Positions 27,601-38,146 of a DNA stretch of 64,000 nucleotides are shown here, piece by piece. A model generated the notes under the pieces. It was not told the origin of the DNA and ran no database searches. It was given only the letters and a program-made list of their open reading frames with translations. The position numbers and the translations under genes are program-made. How positions within the stretch are numbered: position 1 is the first letter of the stretch; each line of letters opens with the position of its first letter. The stretch is taken from contig NC_056551.1 of NCBI RefSeq assembly GCF_910596095.1, positions 13,967,501 to 14,031,500 on the forward strand, given 5' to 3'. The stretch comes from Thunnus maccoyii (taxonomy: Eukaryota > Chordata > Actinopteri > Scombriformes > Scombridae).

Positions 27601-29467
27601 CTGCATGACCCCTTATCCCAATTCTTAGAAACCTGAACATAATGAAATACTGAAACAAGGATATAACAGCCTGTTAACAACTCATCCAGGTTTCTAATAA
27701 TTCTCCACCAAGCGTGCAGGAGTGTCCTCGACTCCTGTTATGTAGCAGTTAGTCCAAAAAACAATCAATATGATTGATAAATGATGTAATGATGGGCTAC
27801 ACGCCGAAATGAAAGTGAAAATCTGATATAAGTAATGCAGAGGATAAATGTTATTGTCCTCTTCCATTACTGATGATTACATGGAGAAGCTAAAACCAGC
27901 AGAGTGCTAAATACAGGCAGCTGAAAACTAAACAGTTATTTAAACTCCTGCTGTGCAGCCAAAATTTGTTCAAACCTTCTGACCTTAATAATAAATTCTA
28001 GCTGAGATCCCAAAGTTTCCAAATATATCCAAATTTGGGAAAACGTGTATAAAAAGACACACAGGACAGTGAATATTTCCATTTGATGAACTGGTGCAGC
28101 CGAAAAAAACATGTCGTCTTGAGTTTTAATATTTCACTCAGTGTAAACATCATGTAGCTTTGATGAAGAGCTGGAACAAGATGATACAGTATGTGACACT
28201 GACAACCATAAAGTTACTTGAAGGGGAAAATGAAAGGAAACTGGATGTTGAAGACTTAATATAGAAGAGTTGACGGCATGTTTGCACCACTTTAGATGAT
28301 CAAAAACCTGAATAATGTATCTACTTGTATGCAGAGATATGAATAGCCGAGTTTCTCTAAGTTCCATTATAACATTATATCCCAAATATGATCAAAACCA
28401 CAGTAATTGGTAAATACTAGTGTGCATTGAAAAACATACTTCATTTTACACTATGAACAGAGTACAAAGTTGGCGCTTTTGTAGTAAAATTAGATTCAAA
28501 TGAGAACTCACCATGATCTCTAGGACTTGTCTGGGGGGAGGTGCAAGTGGACTCTCATCCTCCTCAGGAACGGCTATACGAGCCTTTTGAATCTCCCTCA
28601 GAAGGTAACCTGTCCACAAAAACATGCTATTTGTTTGTTCTTTGGTAATAACTACTGAAATGTCAAGAGAAAGCCGTGTTTGCAGGTAAATCTAAATCTC
28701 TGAGAGACTGCTTTGCTAAACACGATCATGCAGATAATGCCATCCAGGTTTCGGGCTCTACTGTACCCACACGAATTATCCCAGGTGCTCTCTTACCCAG
28801 AATCCTCTCCATCTCCTCACATCTCTTGATTTCGCTGACGAAGCGACGCTGGAATGAGCTGACACTTGGGTTGAGCTGAAACCAGAGGAGCTTCACAGGT
28901 CAGGTGGCTCTAAGCTACAGCATTAGACAATGCATGTGCACTAACAAGGGTTCACTGTTTTCAGTATTGTTAAAAAAACTTAATTCATCTACACCTTCCT
29001 CTACCCAGACCAGGTGCAGTGTGGGGTAACTGGCTTAAAACATTAACACATTATCACTGTATGTAATGTTGAAATTAACATCAGAGATATGAAAAGTATC
29101 TCCTCATGCAGACAGACATATCTATACAGATTTTTTCACCCAGTCTTTACATTTTTTTTTCCAAACTGGACTGCACAAGAACATTTAGGCCTATTTATGG
29201 AGTGGATCCATCCACCTCTCCTAAAGCATATGGACTCAGAAAGAAAAGGTAAAGTAGGTGGTGTAGAGTCTATTTATTCTGTCTTCGTTATAAAAAAAAA
29301 CAAACAAAGAAATAATTAAACACAAAGACTTTAAACTGTTTGTGCATCACACTTACATCTCGAAACTCGACCAGACCCAGCTCTCCGAGCTCACTGATGC
29401 AGTCATATTCAGAGCCGGACTGCAGGAACAATTGCGCCAAGCACATCTCCTCACTCCGAAACACCAT
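18672..29467 (-). CDS. atp6v0a2: V-type proton ATPase 116 kDa subunit a, isoform 2, complete, 20 coding exons
   Basis: Exons (minus, in order): 29467-29357, 28875-28797, 28609-28512, 26495-26358, 25926-25829, 25725-25599, 24979-24897, 24797-24704, 24599-24387, 23422-23272, 23165-23026, 22937-22780, 22674-22584, 22498-22380, 20932-20722, 20623-20504, 20399-20283, 19986-19869, 19705-19534, 18774-18672. They total 846 residues; human a2 is about 856. The product anchors the V0 sector and provides the proton half-channels of the V-ATPase in Golgi/endosomal membranes. The N-terminal half is cytosolic (starts [18 protein letters not shown]) and the C-terminal half is polytopic. Arg746 in [14 protein letters not shown] fits the essential channel arginine; Arg810 in ALRLHW is also conserved. 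The ending [14 protein letters not shown] and the phrases [15 protein letters not shown] and [20 protein letters not shown] favour a2 over a1, a3 or a4. Fish may have two a2 genes, which I cannot separate. The exon 17 donor is weak. Confidence 0.92.
20933..22379. other. Intron 14 of atp6v0a2
   Basis: A 1.45-kb AT-rich intron with no exon or recognisable repeat. Confidence 0.6.
26641..27220. mobile_element. Short inverted-repeat DNA transposon (MITE) in atp6v0a2 intron 3
   Basis: The left end reads AAAGAGGACATATCAT and the right end, reverse-complemented, reads AAGGCGGACATATAAT: imperfect terminal inverted repeats about 580 bases apart. The interior phrases 'cagcctctgtctgaaaca' and 'ttttagctcctgtctcttta' are ones I recall from a frequent fish repeat. 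There is no coding frame. Confidence 0.55.
27221..28511. other. Remainder of atp6v0a2 intron 3
   Basis: AT-rich intron sequence between exons 3 and 4. I found no exon or clear element. Confidence 0.5.
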
Positions 29468-30394
29468 CTTTATCTGCCAGACAGGTCTCCTCCGCTGCTT
29501 AATAATCCCTCTGCAGCTCCTCTGAACCTACACCAACAGCCGTTCACTATAAACGAAAATATAGGACATCACAGAATGCTACGAGCTCGTGCGTGGCTCT
29601 AAACCCCTTAACCAATTAACATCCGCACGAGGATTAATTATAGTCCATTAATATTGACGATTTTCAGAGGGAGAATTATCCTCATTCTGGGTCTTGTTGT
29701 AACGCCGTTTTGTCTCCTCTCAAAGCCGTCCGATGTCTACTGAATAAACAATATGAACACAAAGACAGAAAGCTCCGTTATGCACCTTTTGCACCGAACG
29801 ATCACGGAGAAAGGCGTCATCCTGTCGGCTCTGTACCTTAGACACCTGTCATTAAACACGGCAACTACGCAACACAGGCCGGACAGAAGGCAGCAACAGG
29901 CGAACCGAGAGATAAATCATCAACCGGCCACGTAGACAAATTGGGCTAAAAGCGGCTTCACACGTTTAAACATAAAAGCCCCAGTGAGAAATAGGCTACG
30001 GCCTTTATTCGCACTACGTCGCCCGGCAATTGACACAGATTGCGTCTCCGGGTTGCCAGGTTTGTCGCATCCTCTGAAATGATCGTCTGATCTTGATTTA
30101 GAGGAGGGAGGTGTTACAACGTGGACCACTATGATTTGACGGTAGACAGATGCATACGACTACATATAACAAATACAAAAACAGACTGTCTGTCTGTAAT
30201 TATGTTAAACATCAATTAATTAGTCAGACATTTAACCTGGATATAGGATTTCACACCAACATCATGTTATTTGTTGTAGCTACTCAAACCTAAATTTGCT
30301 TCACATACTGAAGTATAATGTGCTAAAACAAAATACTGGATGAGATGTAGAGTAAATAAGTAAATGAGAACTGTAAAAAAAAGAAAAAAGAAAA
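29468..30394. other. 5' flank of atp6v0a2
   Basis: The sequence just above the start codon should hold the 5' untranslated region and promoter. It has more CpG than its surroundings around 29,780-30,070. No TATA box is evident. The 15-mer GGTTGCCAGGTTTGT at 30051-30065 is an exact inverted match to a motif in the duplicated block farther up. Confidence 0.45.
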
Positions 30395-30994
30395 AGATTA
30401 AAACACAAATTTTCTGTTAAAAAAATTATAAATGTAATTTACTCACATTTATTTATTTGTTTATTTTTGGAATAAAACCTGCTATAGTAGCCTATACATT
30501 TGGGGTCAAAGCAGCTCTATTAATTCCTTTGTCTCGTTTTAATTTATGCTCATGAATGGCAACATTTTTTAAAAAGGGGGCTTAGTTTACAAACCTGGCA
30601 ACCAGCGCATCTTCTTATTCAGTTCCATCACTGAAAGCGGGCCGACCATCTGCTCCTCTTTGTGTGTGAAATCCTTTATTTAGGGAAGTTTGGGGTTTTT
30701 ATATTAAATTTAGCATCATTATAAATATTCCTCATCGATGCATAATTAATATATTAATTTAAAAGACCCGTAGATCACGTGTACCGGTGTCTTTTTTAAA
30801 GAGACCCTTTGGCTACATGTGTTTCAGCGGTAAAAATACAAGCTGTAAGCTATAATGTGAATAAACACAAATGTTACTGAGGGTTAGAAAAATCTGGACT
30901 AAGCTGTTCATTTTATTTTGATTTTTTTGTTAAATCAGGCATTTAACAAAAACACGTTTATGCTTTGTGTTAAATCCACACAGCTGCAAGTGTT
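30395..30994. repeat. Direct duplication, copy A
   Basis: About 600 bases are closely matched, in the same orientation, by 32431-33027. Shared stretches include 'ctcgttttaatttatgctca', 'acaaacctggcaaccagcgc', 'tctgctcctctttgtgtgtg', 'cggtgtcttttttaaagaga' and 'aacacaaatgttactgaggg'. No long reading frame is present. Confidence 0.85.
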
Positions 30995-32430
30995 AGTGTT
31001 AGGGTTTCAGTGATCCAGTGGTGGACTCAGGCTGTCTGGGGGCAGGGGTGAAAGAATATAAAGGACACCTGATACATTCAGTGGGCCCAATCAGCAGAGA
31101 ACAATGATGCATGTTTAGTAAAAGGCTACATCCCCAATTAAGATTTTATAGGGTTACTAAGAATGTAAGGAAAACAGTTCTGTTTTTAAAAGGATTTACT
31201 TTTTAAACATTTATTTTGCAAACATCTCTGTAATAAAACATTTTAAATGTTAATTTGTCAAACACATCTGTAGTTAAAACATGGAACTATTAACACTTTG
31301 AGAATTAGCTGTTTTGAGAAGTCTTGTCAGGTAAGCGAGAAGCAAGATCACTGAAATAAAAGGAGAAATTCTTTTGGCCATGAGTTTCTAAATGGTTACG
31401 ACCTCGTTATAGTCAGTTGGGATCAATGGACAACAGCAGAAGATCTGAGAGCCTTCCTTCTCCACATCTGCCTGTAAGCTGCGTTTTGAGCAGCTTCAAT
31501 GTTTGCCCAACTGATGCAGTTGCAGTGAGTAGCACTGTACCAAAATCAACTGAATGGAATAAAGTCAGCTGTAACAACTACACAATATTTTAAGGGTGCT
31601 TAATTTTCCTGATGATCAGCCTACCTAAGGGATGCATTCATTTCGAAAATAATGGCCATCTAAAAGTCTAAAATAACTCCAATGTAAGGGCATCTTGTAG
31701 GGCAAAGTATCTCATGTCCTTCACTGGAAGGGCACTTCACCATGTTTTTTGGTCACTGTGAGGGCACTCATCATGGCATCATGTTATCTCCCCTAGAGGG
31801 CACTCAATCCCTTTTTTCATTAAAAAGTAACCCAATTCTGCACTTCGGGGAACCCTAAATGGCACTTTTTTTCACTAGAAGGGCACCCGTACAGAACCTC
31901 CAGATTACTTCTTTACAATGGCAACTCATAGGGCACCACATTACATCTTGTGGGGGTACTTTACAGGCCACTATCACACTTTCTTCCACTGAAAGGGCAC
32001 CATGAGGGCACGTCATTCCAGATTATCACATATAGAGGCACTCTATAGGGCATTCATCCTGACTTACCCATAACTAAGACAGCGATAAGGGGGATAGAGC
32101 CTAGCACAAGCTTGTCACATTTTGTGATATATTTTAGTTTATTGAGAATGGCTCTTGGTCTAGGTTCAGAGGAGCTGCAGAGGGATTATAAGGCAGCAGC
32201 ACAAGAACTTTAACTTTTTTCTTTTACTGATGTAGATCCTGGTTGCTTTTAAAGTTGATGAAGATAATAAGTACAAATATTTGTTATTTTGATTCTAAAA
32301 TATACTTGGATAGTTAAAATAAGTAGGTCTACAAGTTTTTTTGTTCAGCAAGGAGAGAAGTAGGACTCCTTCATCACAAGTAGCATACTTTTTTAAATAC
32401 TTTTTATACATAAATTGGTGTCTTTGCCAA
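30995..32430. other. Spacer between duplication copies
   Basis: A 1.4-kb AT-rich segment without a gene. It contains the degenerate GGGCAC repeat at 31688-32075. Confidence 0.5.
31688..32075. repeat. Degenerate tandem array of GGGCA(C)-containing units
   Basis: The hexamer GGGCAC or close forms (GGGCAT, GGGCAA, TGGCAC, GAGGCAC) recur more than a dozen times in about 390 bases. They are often preceded by 'cactngaa' or 'cata' and spaced 15-60 bases apart. The unit is irregular and the family unknown to me. Confidence 0.55.
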
Positions 32431-33027
32431 GGATAAAAATAAACAGAAATTTTCTATTTAAAAATATAAATGTAATTTACTCACATTTATTTTTTGGAAT
32501 AAAACCCACCATAGTAGCCTATACATTTGAGGTCAATGCAACTCTGTTAATTCCTTTGTCTCGTTTTAATTTATGCTCATGAATGGCAACTATTTTTAAA
32601 TATGGGGTTAATTTACAAACCTGGCAACCAGCGCATCTTCTTATTCGGTTCCATCACTGAAAGTGGGCCAACCATCTGCTCCTCTTTGTGTGTGAAATAC
32701 TTTATTTAGGGAAGTTTGGGGTTAATAAGTTAAATTTAGCATCATTATAAATATTCCTCGTCGATAAATCATTAATATATTAATTTAAAAGACCCGTATA
32801 TCACATGTACCGGTGTCTTTTTTAAAGAGACCCTTTGGCTACATGTTGTCATGTTTCATGGGTAAAAATACAAACTATAAGCTATAAATGTGAATAAACA
32901 CAAATGTTACTGAGGGTTAGCAAAGTCTAGACAAAGCTGTTCATTTTATTTTTTTATTTATTTTTTATCAGGCATTTAACAAAAGCATGTTTATGCTTAG
33001 TGTTAAATCCAGACAGCTGCAAGTGTT
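32431..33027. repeat. Direct duplication, copy B
   Basis: Second copy of the block at 30395-30994, offset by about 2,035 bases. Differences are scattered substitutions and small indels, so the duplication is not recent. It ends about 290 bases below the nfkbil1 stop codon. Confidence 0.85.
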
Positions 33028-33065
33028 CACAATACAGTAGGCTGCATTTACAAAAGACGCTTCTG

Positions 33066-33292
33066 TCTTTAAGGACAGGTTCACAATTCACATAAGTCTG
33101 TCTTAAAACTATAGTCAGGTGCCCAAATGAACACCGACAAGTCTTTCTTGTTGTAATCATTCCTCCAGATCACAATGACCATTAGAGGATCCCCTCAAAA
33201 TGCACTTACAATGTAAGTGATGGGGGACAAAATCCACAGTCCTTGTTTTTGAGCAAAAATGTATTTTGTTTGTTTCTTTATCTGAAGTTCAT
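33066..33292. mobile_element. Arm of a fold-back (long inverted repeat) element in the nfkbil1 3' region
   Basis: It begins 'tttaaggacaggttcacaat', continues 'aagtctgtcttaaaac', 'ggtgcccaaatgaacac' and 'cacttacaatgtaagtgatg', and matches the left arm of the full element at 40072-40697. Only one arm is present. It sits 22 bases below the nfkbil1 stop codon and so probably within the transcribed 3' untranslated region. Confidence 0.7.
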
Positions 33293-33313
33293 GAGATGAT
33301 TATATTGTCACTT

Positions 33314-36094
33314 TTAAGTCCTCAGACCTTGAGCCAGTCTGTTGAGCTCCTGCGACAGAGCCGTGACTGTGTCCAGGATCCGTTGCTTGTCCTTCTCTTC
33401 TAACCGAGCTTCACATCGCTGAGCGAATTTATCAGGATGCCACAGCGCTTGCTGTTTACGTAGCAATTTACGAAACAGCGGCACGTCCTTTCTGTCCACG
33501 CCGTGCAGCATCACATCCACCATCTCCTGCACCGTCCCTTGCGGCGCTGGCCACGGGATGTCACTGTAGCTCAGCTTTTTGCTGCCTTCTGAAGAACCAC
33601 CTTGGAAAGTAGCTGCGCACCTTTCATCGTATCGGCGCTTCTTGCCCTGCCGAGTCTCTTCCTCTTTACGCGCTGCTCGTGCCAGATACTCCTCATGTTC
33701 CCTCTGCAGCCTTTCGTGCAGCTCCTTGTTGCTTTGCTCTTCTCGCTCTCTCTCTTCTTTACTCTTCCTCTTTTTCCACCCAGAAGACGACGCTGCCAGT
33801 CGTTGAGCTTCTGCGTGTTTTTTATCAAAATACTCTTTTCTAATACGATCAGCCCAGTCCCCAAAGTCTTCCTCATCGTCATCAACAGGAAGAAAATCAT
33901 CAGCTGTGAAACAAATACAGCAGTGTTATTGTCAGAGGAGAAAGTCAATATAAAAGTCAGAATTAAAGTATGAGTTTCAAATTTACCGTCATAAACTCCA
34001 AATGTTTCACAGAATTCATCCTCGCATTCACCAAACAGCTTCTCCATCCACTCTCTCTCAGGGTCCACTTCAGGTGGACGGCTCATGTTCGCTGCAGTCT
34101 GTGAAGAATGTAAGTAAATGATATGTAAATATGACAACCACCACAGATCACATCTGATGCTAAAGAATCAGACTGTACCACTTTTTACATGTTTTAGTCC
34201 ATTTTCTACAAATCATAAATATTTCAAAACTATTTTTAGACGTTTTCTCATGTTCGAAGCAGCCACTGGTTTTGATATATTTGTGTGTGATATTAAAACC
34301 TACTTAAAGAGAACTGAAGCTGAAACTCTGCTGGTATGATGTGTTCTGACATTAGAGATTCTGATATCTCATACTTTGGACATTCGCAAATTCAGTTTTT
34401 ATAGAACCAACCCTGAAAGACACTCAGGACATGAATGCATCATACCAGGAGACTCATTTTTATATGAATCTGTCTTTTCATAATGGCCACCTGAAAAGTA
34501 CTTAAAAAAAATCTAAAATAGTCCAGTATACTTGGGATAGTGGTAATGAAGATGCCACTGCAATCGTACATGCATGTTTCAATGAAATGTGAGATATCAG
34601 ATGGTAGAGGGTTTATGGGAAATAGACTGATGACTTGACCAAATAGCGATAAGTAAGGTGTTGTTATAAGGCGTACAGTCTGATCAATACTAGATTTTTA
34701 AAAGCTAATACTAATTGTAATATTTGATAGTTTTTAATATCTCAGACATTAGCCGAAGATAAAATTCTCTGGAGGACAAATCTGGACCAAATGTGAAAAA
34801 AGTGGCTAATTGATTAACTGTGAAAAAAAATCAACAGATTTATCAATAATGAAAATAAGGATTAAGAATAAAGATTTGGATGGCAAAAAAAGTATCTTCA
34901 GTATCCCCTTGGGAAATAAAATGGTGAGAAGGAACATTTATTTATTACGAACCTTACTTTTAATGGCTAAAAAAGGATTGCAATCCTGTGGTTGCAGCCA
35001 CAACCTCCAAACATGAAACAGTGGCAAGAAAAGATTATTGAGGTGTTTATTATTGAAAAGCTGAATATACTATACTATGATACAGCTGAAAATTGACATT
35101 TGTATGGATATATGGTCACCATGGATATTAGCTATGTCAAAAAAAGAGCTAGAATATAGAAAATTGTATCTTTTGTATTTTTATTGTTGTCTAATTGTTT
35201 TTTTCATTATTATTTTGCTGTTGGTTTAGTATTGTCTTCAGTTATGATGTCTCTATTTCATTAAGTTTATATATAATATTAATATATGTAAGAGGATGTG
35301 GAGATGTGTATGTACTAAACTATAATGAGTGTTTGAATTGTATGGCAGCAATAAAAAGTTAAGTAAGTAGAAAGAAAATAATCGTTAGTTGCAGCCCTAA
35401 TAGCATGAGTTTAATATCTTTGAATTTATGAGTGTTGATATGACAAATCAAGCAATTTGATAACATCCCGGTAAATGTGGGCATTTTTTTACTCTTTTCT
35501 GATATCTTATGGACTAAAATCGACAAAATAATTGACAGATTGATTGTTAGTTGCAGCCCTACTTTTTTAGTAACACCTTCACTACACAGTGTGTGACTAT
35601 ATCTGTATCTAAATGTGTAACCTACCTCTTTGTTTTTCATCCAGTTCAGCAGGTCCTGAGGTGTGACTCCAGCACTGTTTGAAGTGTTTGTAGCTTCTGG
35701 ACAGCTCTCTCTGAGAGGCACAACCAGGTCATCAAAGGCTAAAGAAAACACAAAAGTCAACATTTTGAATAAAAACGGTTAAAGGCTAATAATTCAGTAA
35801 AAACTTGCCTTCCTCACCTGTTTTCCCGTGTTTCAGAGCCCTGTTAGCAGCTACATGTAGCGCGGTGTCTCCTCTCCGGTCCCTCTGGAGAACATCGGCT
35901 CCGTGTTTCAGCAGCAGCCGCACAACAGCGTCGTCTCCCCGGCAGCAGGCCAGATGCAGCGGGCTCCTCTGCCTCCTGCCCTGGGAGAAGTTCACATCCA
36001 GGTCGCGGTGCTTCCGCAGGTACGACTTCAGCTTCAGCAAACGACCCTCATCCACGTATTTCCACACCCGCTTCTGTTTGTGAGACAACGACAT
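33314..36094 (-). CDS. nfkbil1: NF-kappa-B inhibitor-like protein 1, complete, 4 coding exons
   Basis: Exons (minus, in order): 36094-35818, 35738-35626, 34098-33987, 33903-33314, with in-frame GT-AG junctions, giving 363 residues; human NFKBIL1 is about 381. The protein is a nuclear ankyrin-repeat factor linked to restraint of innate signalling and to RNA processing, but its biochemical role is unsettled. Two ankyrin repeats are visible, RSPLHLACCRGDDAVVRLLL (about 43-62) and RGDTALHVAANRAL (about 74-87). A linker with TPQDLLNWMKNK, an acidic tract (DDDEEDFGDW), a long Arg/Lys/Glu helix-rich region and the C-terminal family block follow. That block includes KQQALWHPDKFAQR, with an HPD triplet like a J-domain (His323-Asp325), and TALSQELNRLAQ. 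Intron 2 holds nested mobile elements and a fold-back arm lies just past the stop codon. Confidence 0.93.
34755..35399. mobile_element. hAT-like element fragment, interrupted by the LINE insert
   Basis: Text around 34,780-34,858 ('attgattaac...tcaacagatt tatcaataat') joins across the LINE insert to 'tcgttagttgcagccctaa' at 35382. This restores the typical 'aatcgttagttgcagcccta' terminus. The opposite terminus was not found, so the lower limit is approximate. Confidence 0.5.
34859..35373 (+). mobile_element. 5'-truncated L1-like LINE fragment nested in a hAT-like element (nfkbil1 intron 2)
   Basis: The 515-base insert is flanked by exact 8-base copies of GAAAATAA (34851-34858 and 35374-35381). 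The plus strand encodes remnants resembling the C-terminus of L1-type ORF2: YLLRTLLLMAKKGLQ (near 34,940-34,985) and, in another frame, KQWQEKIIEVFIIEKLN (near 35,020-35,070). The 3' end carries AATAAA near 35,350. Frames are broken and 5' sequence is absent, so it is dead. The match rests on recalled family features. Confidence 0.6.
35500..35561. mobile_element. Second hAT-like terminus
   Basis: The sequence ends in the same 16-mer, GTTAGTTGCAGCCCTA (35546-35561), found at 35384-35399 in the same orientation. It is preceded by 'aaaataattgacagattgat', also typical of that terminus. It is a solo end without a visible partner. Confidence 0.45.
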
Positions 36095-36305
36095 TACCTA
36101 CAGTTGTTGTCATGTGTGGCTTGTGTCAGCTTCAAAAAGGCTTTAGCATTATTAGCATAGTTAGCTAACCCAGTCCTTCCTTTTTGTAGTTCCGAAGCCA
36201 GCCGCGGCCACGGACACAAAAGTTCCGGGGACAACAAGGTTCCGGTGTTGTCACTAGGTGTCAGTATTGACTATGTTTCTACATCAGCCATTAAATGATA
36301 GGTTA

Positions 36306-36307
36306 GG

Positions 36308-36362
<55 letters not shown>
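36306..36362. repeat. (GATA)n microsatellite
   Basis: About 14 GATA units, about 210 bases upstream of the nfkbil1 start codon. It resumes at 36706-36722 after an inserted element. Confidence 0.9.
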
Positions 36363-36705
36363 TAGGGCTGAATGGTTTTGAAAAATATCTAATTGTGATT
36401 ATTTTGACTGATATTGCAATAGTGATGTGATTTGCGATATTAGAGGTAATGATCATTTTTACAACATTACTCTAAGCTTCATTAAAAACATTAAAATTAT
36501 TATTTTTGCGGGGATCTGTACCAAACAAAGATGTTTTCTTAAGTCTGTAGAATATGATGTGTAGGCCAGGACATGTCTGCTGCATGGCAATATTCAATTT
36601 AAAATATTTTAACAGACATTTCACATTTCACCTTTATTGCACCTCCTGTGATTTGAAAATTGCATATTGCGATTTCAGTAAAATTTCAATTATTGTTCAG
36701 CCCTA
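36363..36705. mobile_element. hAT-like MITE inserted within the GATA microsatellite
   Basis: The left end TAGGGCTGAA and right end TTCAGCCCTA are perfect 10-base terminal inverted repeats, and imperfect symmetry extends inward. GATA repeats abut both ends. Length is 343 bases, too short to encode a transposase. Confidence 0.7.
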
Positions 36706-36722
36706 ATAGATAGATAGATAGA

Positions 36723-37197
36723 TGTGCAAAAATGCATTTCAGAGTTTATCTGAAGCTTATATGAGGCTTCAGCAGTCTGAGTTAGTCATATCAAGTGGAT
36801 ATCTGCCACATTTACAGTCTTTTTAGCATTAAATTCCCTCTTTGTATTTTCTCGGACAGTGTTTCCCTGTTGAGCTGCGGGTGAAGTATAGTAACAAAAA
36901 AAGGGACTTTTACACTAAAAAGACTGTAAAGTTGAAGGCATTCTACTTGATTTGACTAATTTGGACGGCTGAAGCCTCATATTAGCTTCAGATAAACTTT
37001 TAAATACATTTTTACACAGAAGGAGGACTGTGGACTTTGTCCCCCATCACTTACATTGTAAGTGCATTATGAAGGAGTCTTCTAATGTCCAGTATGATCA
37101 GGAGGAATGATTATGGCAGGAAAAAACAATTTCAATATTCATTTGGGAACGTGTTGTTTTAAGACAGACTTGAAAAATTGTGAACCTGTCCTTTAAT
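36723..37197. mobile_element. Fold-back element copy, left arm truncated
   Basis: It starts inside the element at 'gcaaaaatgcattt', keeps the centre and carries a complete right arm ending 'gacttgaaaaattgtgaacc tgtcctttaa'. It matches 40072-40697 along its length in the same orientation. Confidence 0.7.
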
Positions 37198-38146
37198 TAA
37201 TAAATAAACCCCCGTTACATGCCACTTTTCTTGATTCAGCAGCACACTGCAGCTAAACAGGATGTCCTGAAATCGAACATGCACTCCCTCCTTCTTCATA
37301 GAATAGGAGAACAAAGCACCACTATTCATCCATATGTAATTAGGCTTAAAGAAAAATGGAAATTTGGCACCACAGTGATGTTCCCCATAGTTTTAAGACT
37401 CTGTTTCCATCTTCTACATGGCTGCTTACTCAGTATTCATAAGCCCTCCCTGCTCTGTGTGGGCTTCTGTGCCTCAACTCTCTTTTCAAAATGCCACCTG
37501 TGAGGAAGCTGCCATGTCAAGAGGTCATCTATGGACATTTTTTTCACGATTGACCGTTTTTTTTTTTTCTAAAACCATAATGTGATAACTTAAACATAAA
37601 GTGCATATAGGCTACACAATCATGCACAGTCCAGTTCTATTTCATAGTATGTCTTTATTCTGATGTTTTATGACTCAAACTGCGTCACTGTAGTGAAGCA
37701 ACAGTTACAGTTGCCTGAAAATGTCTTACTGTAAACCAGGAATATGAATATGGGAGGGATGAAAAAAAAAGCACAACTTCAATTTTGACAAATTGATTTT
37801 TACTGAGAGATTTTTTTTGATGATACCTCTGAATTGCTTTCCAAATCTCTATTTTTTTCAGCAATTCAAATGGAAACAAATTCTTAAATGAAACCACATG
37901 GCAATTCAGTCATAGATTGTGAGCCAGACTTTGAAAAAACAGATTGCAGATGCAAAATTTAACTTTTAGTAAACCTTAAGCCCACTGTGAAGAAGGAAAA
38001 AGTGAGTCTTACTCATTTGCACTGCAAGAGTAAATACAGCAACATGACACACACATGATTAAATGAACTGACTGGCAGCAACAGAGGAGATGGACAAAAT
38101 CAAAGTAACGCCTAACACAAAGCAACACAGAATCAGAATAAAGTTG
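37198..38146. other. Intergenic AT-rich segment
   Basis: No gene or repeat recognised. Confidence 0.45.

Noticed and set aside
31688-32075. CRISPR-like array
   Set aside because: The spacing and repeat units are irregular, the repeats only about six bases long, and the genome is a vertebrate.
33314-33532. Stand-alone DnaJ-like small gene (HPD motif)
   Set aside because: The HPD-containing segment is the C-terminal block of nfkbil1 exon 4 and is continuous with the upstream exons.
33571-34137. Minus-strand 188-residue frame over nfkbil1
   Set aside because: It includes true exon 3 but then reads the intron and exon 4 in a shifted frame. The correct exon 4 frame lacks an internal ATG, GTG or TTG until 33532 and so is easily missed.
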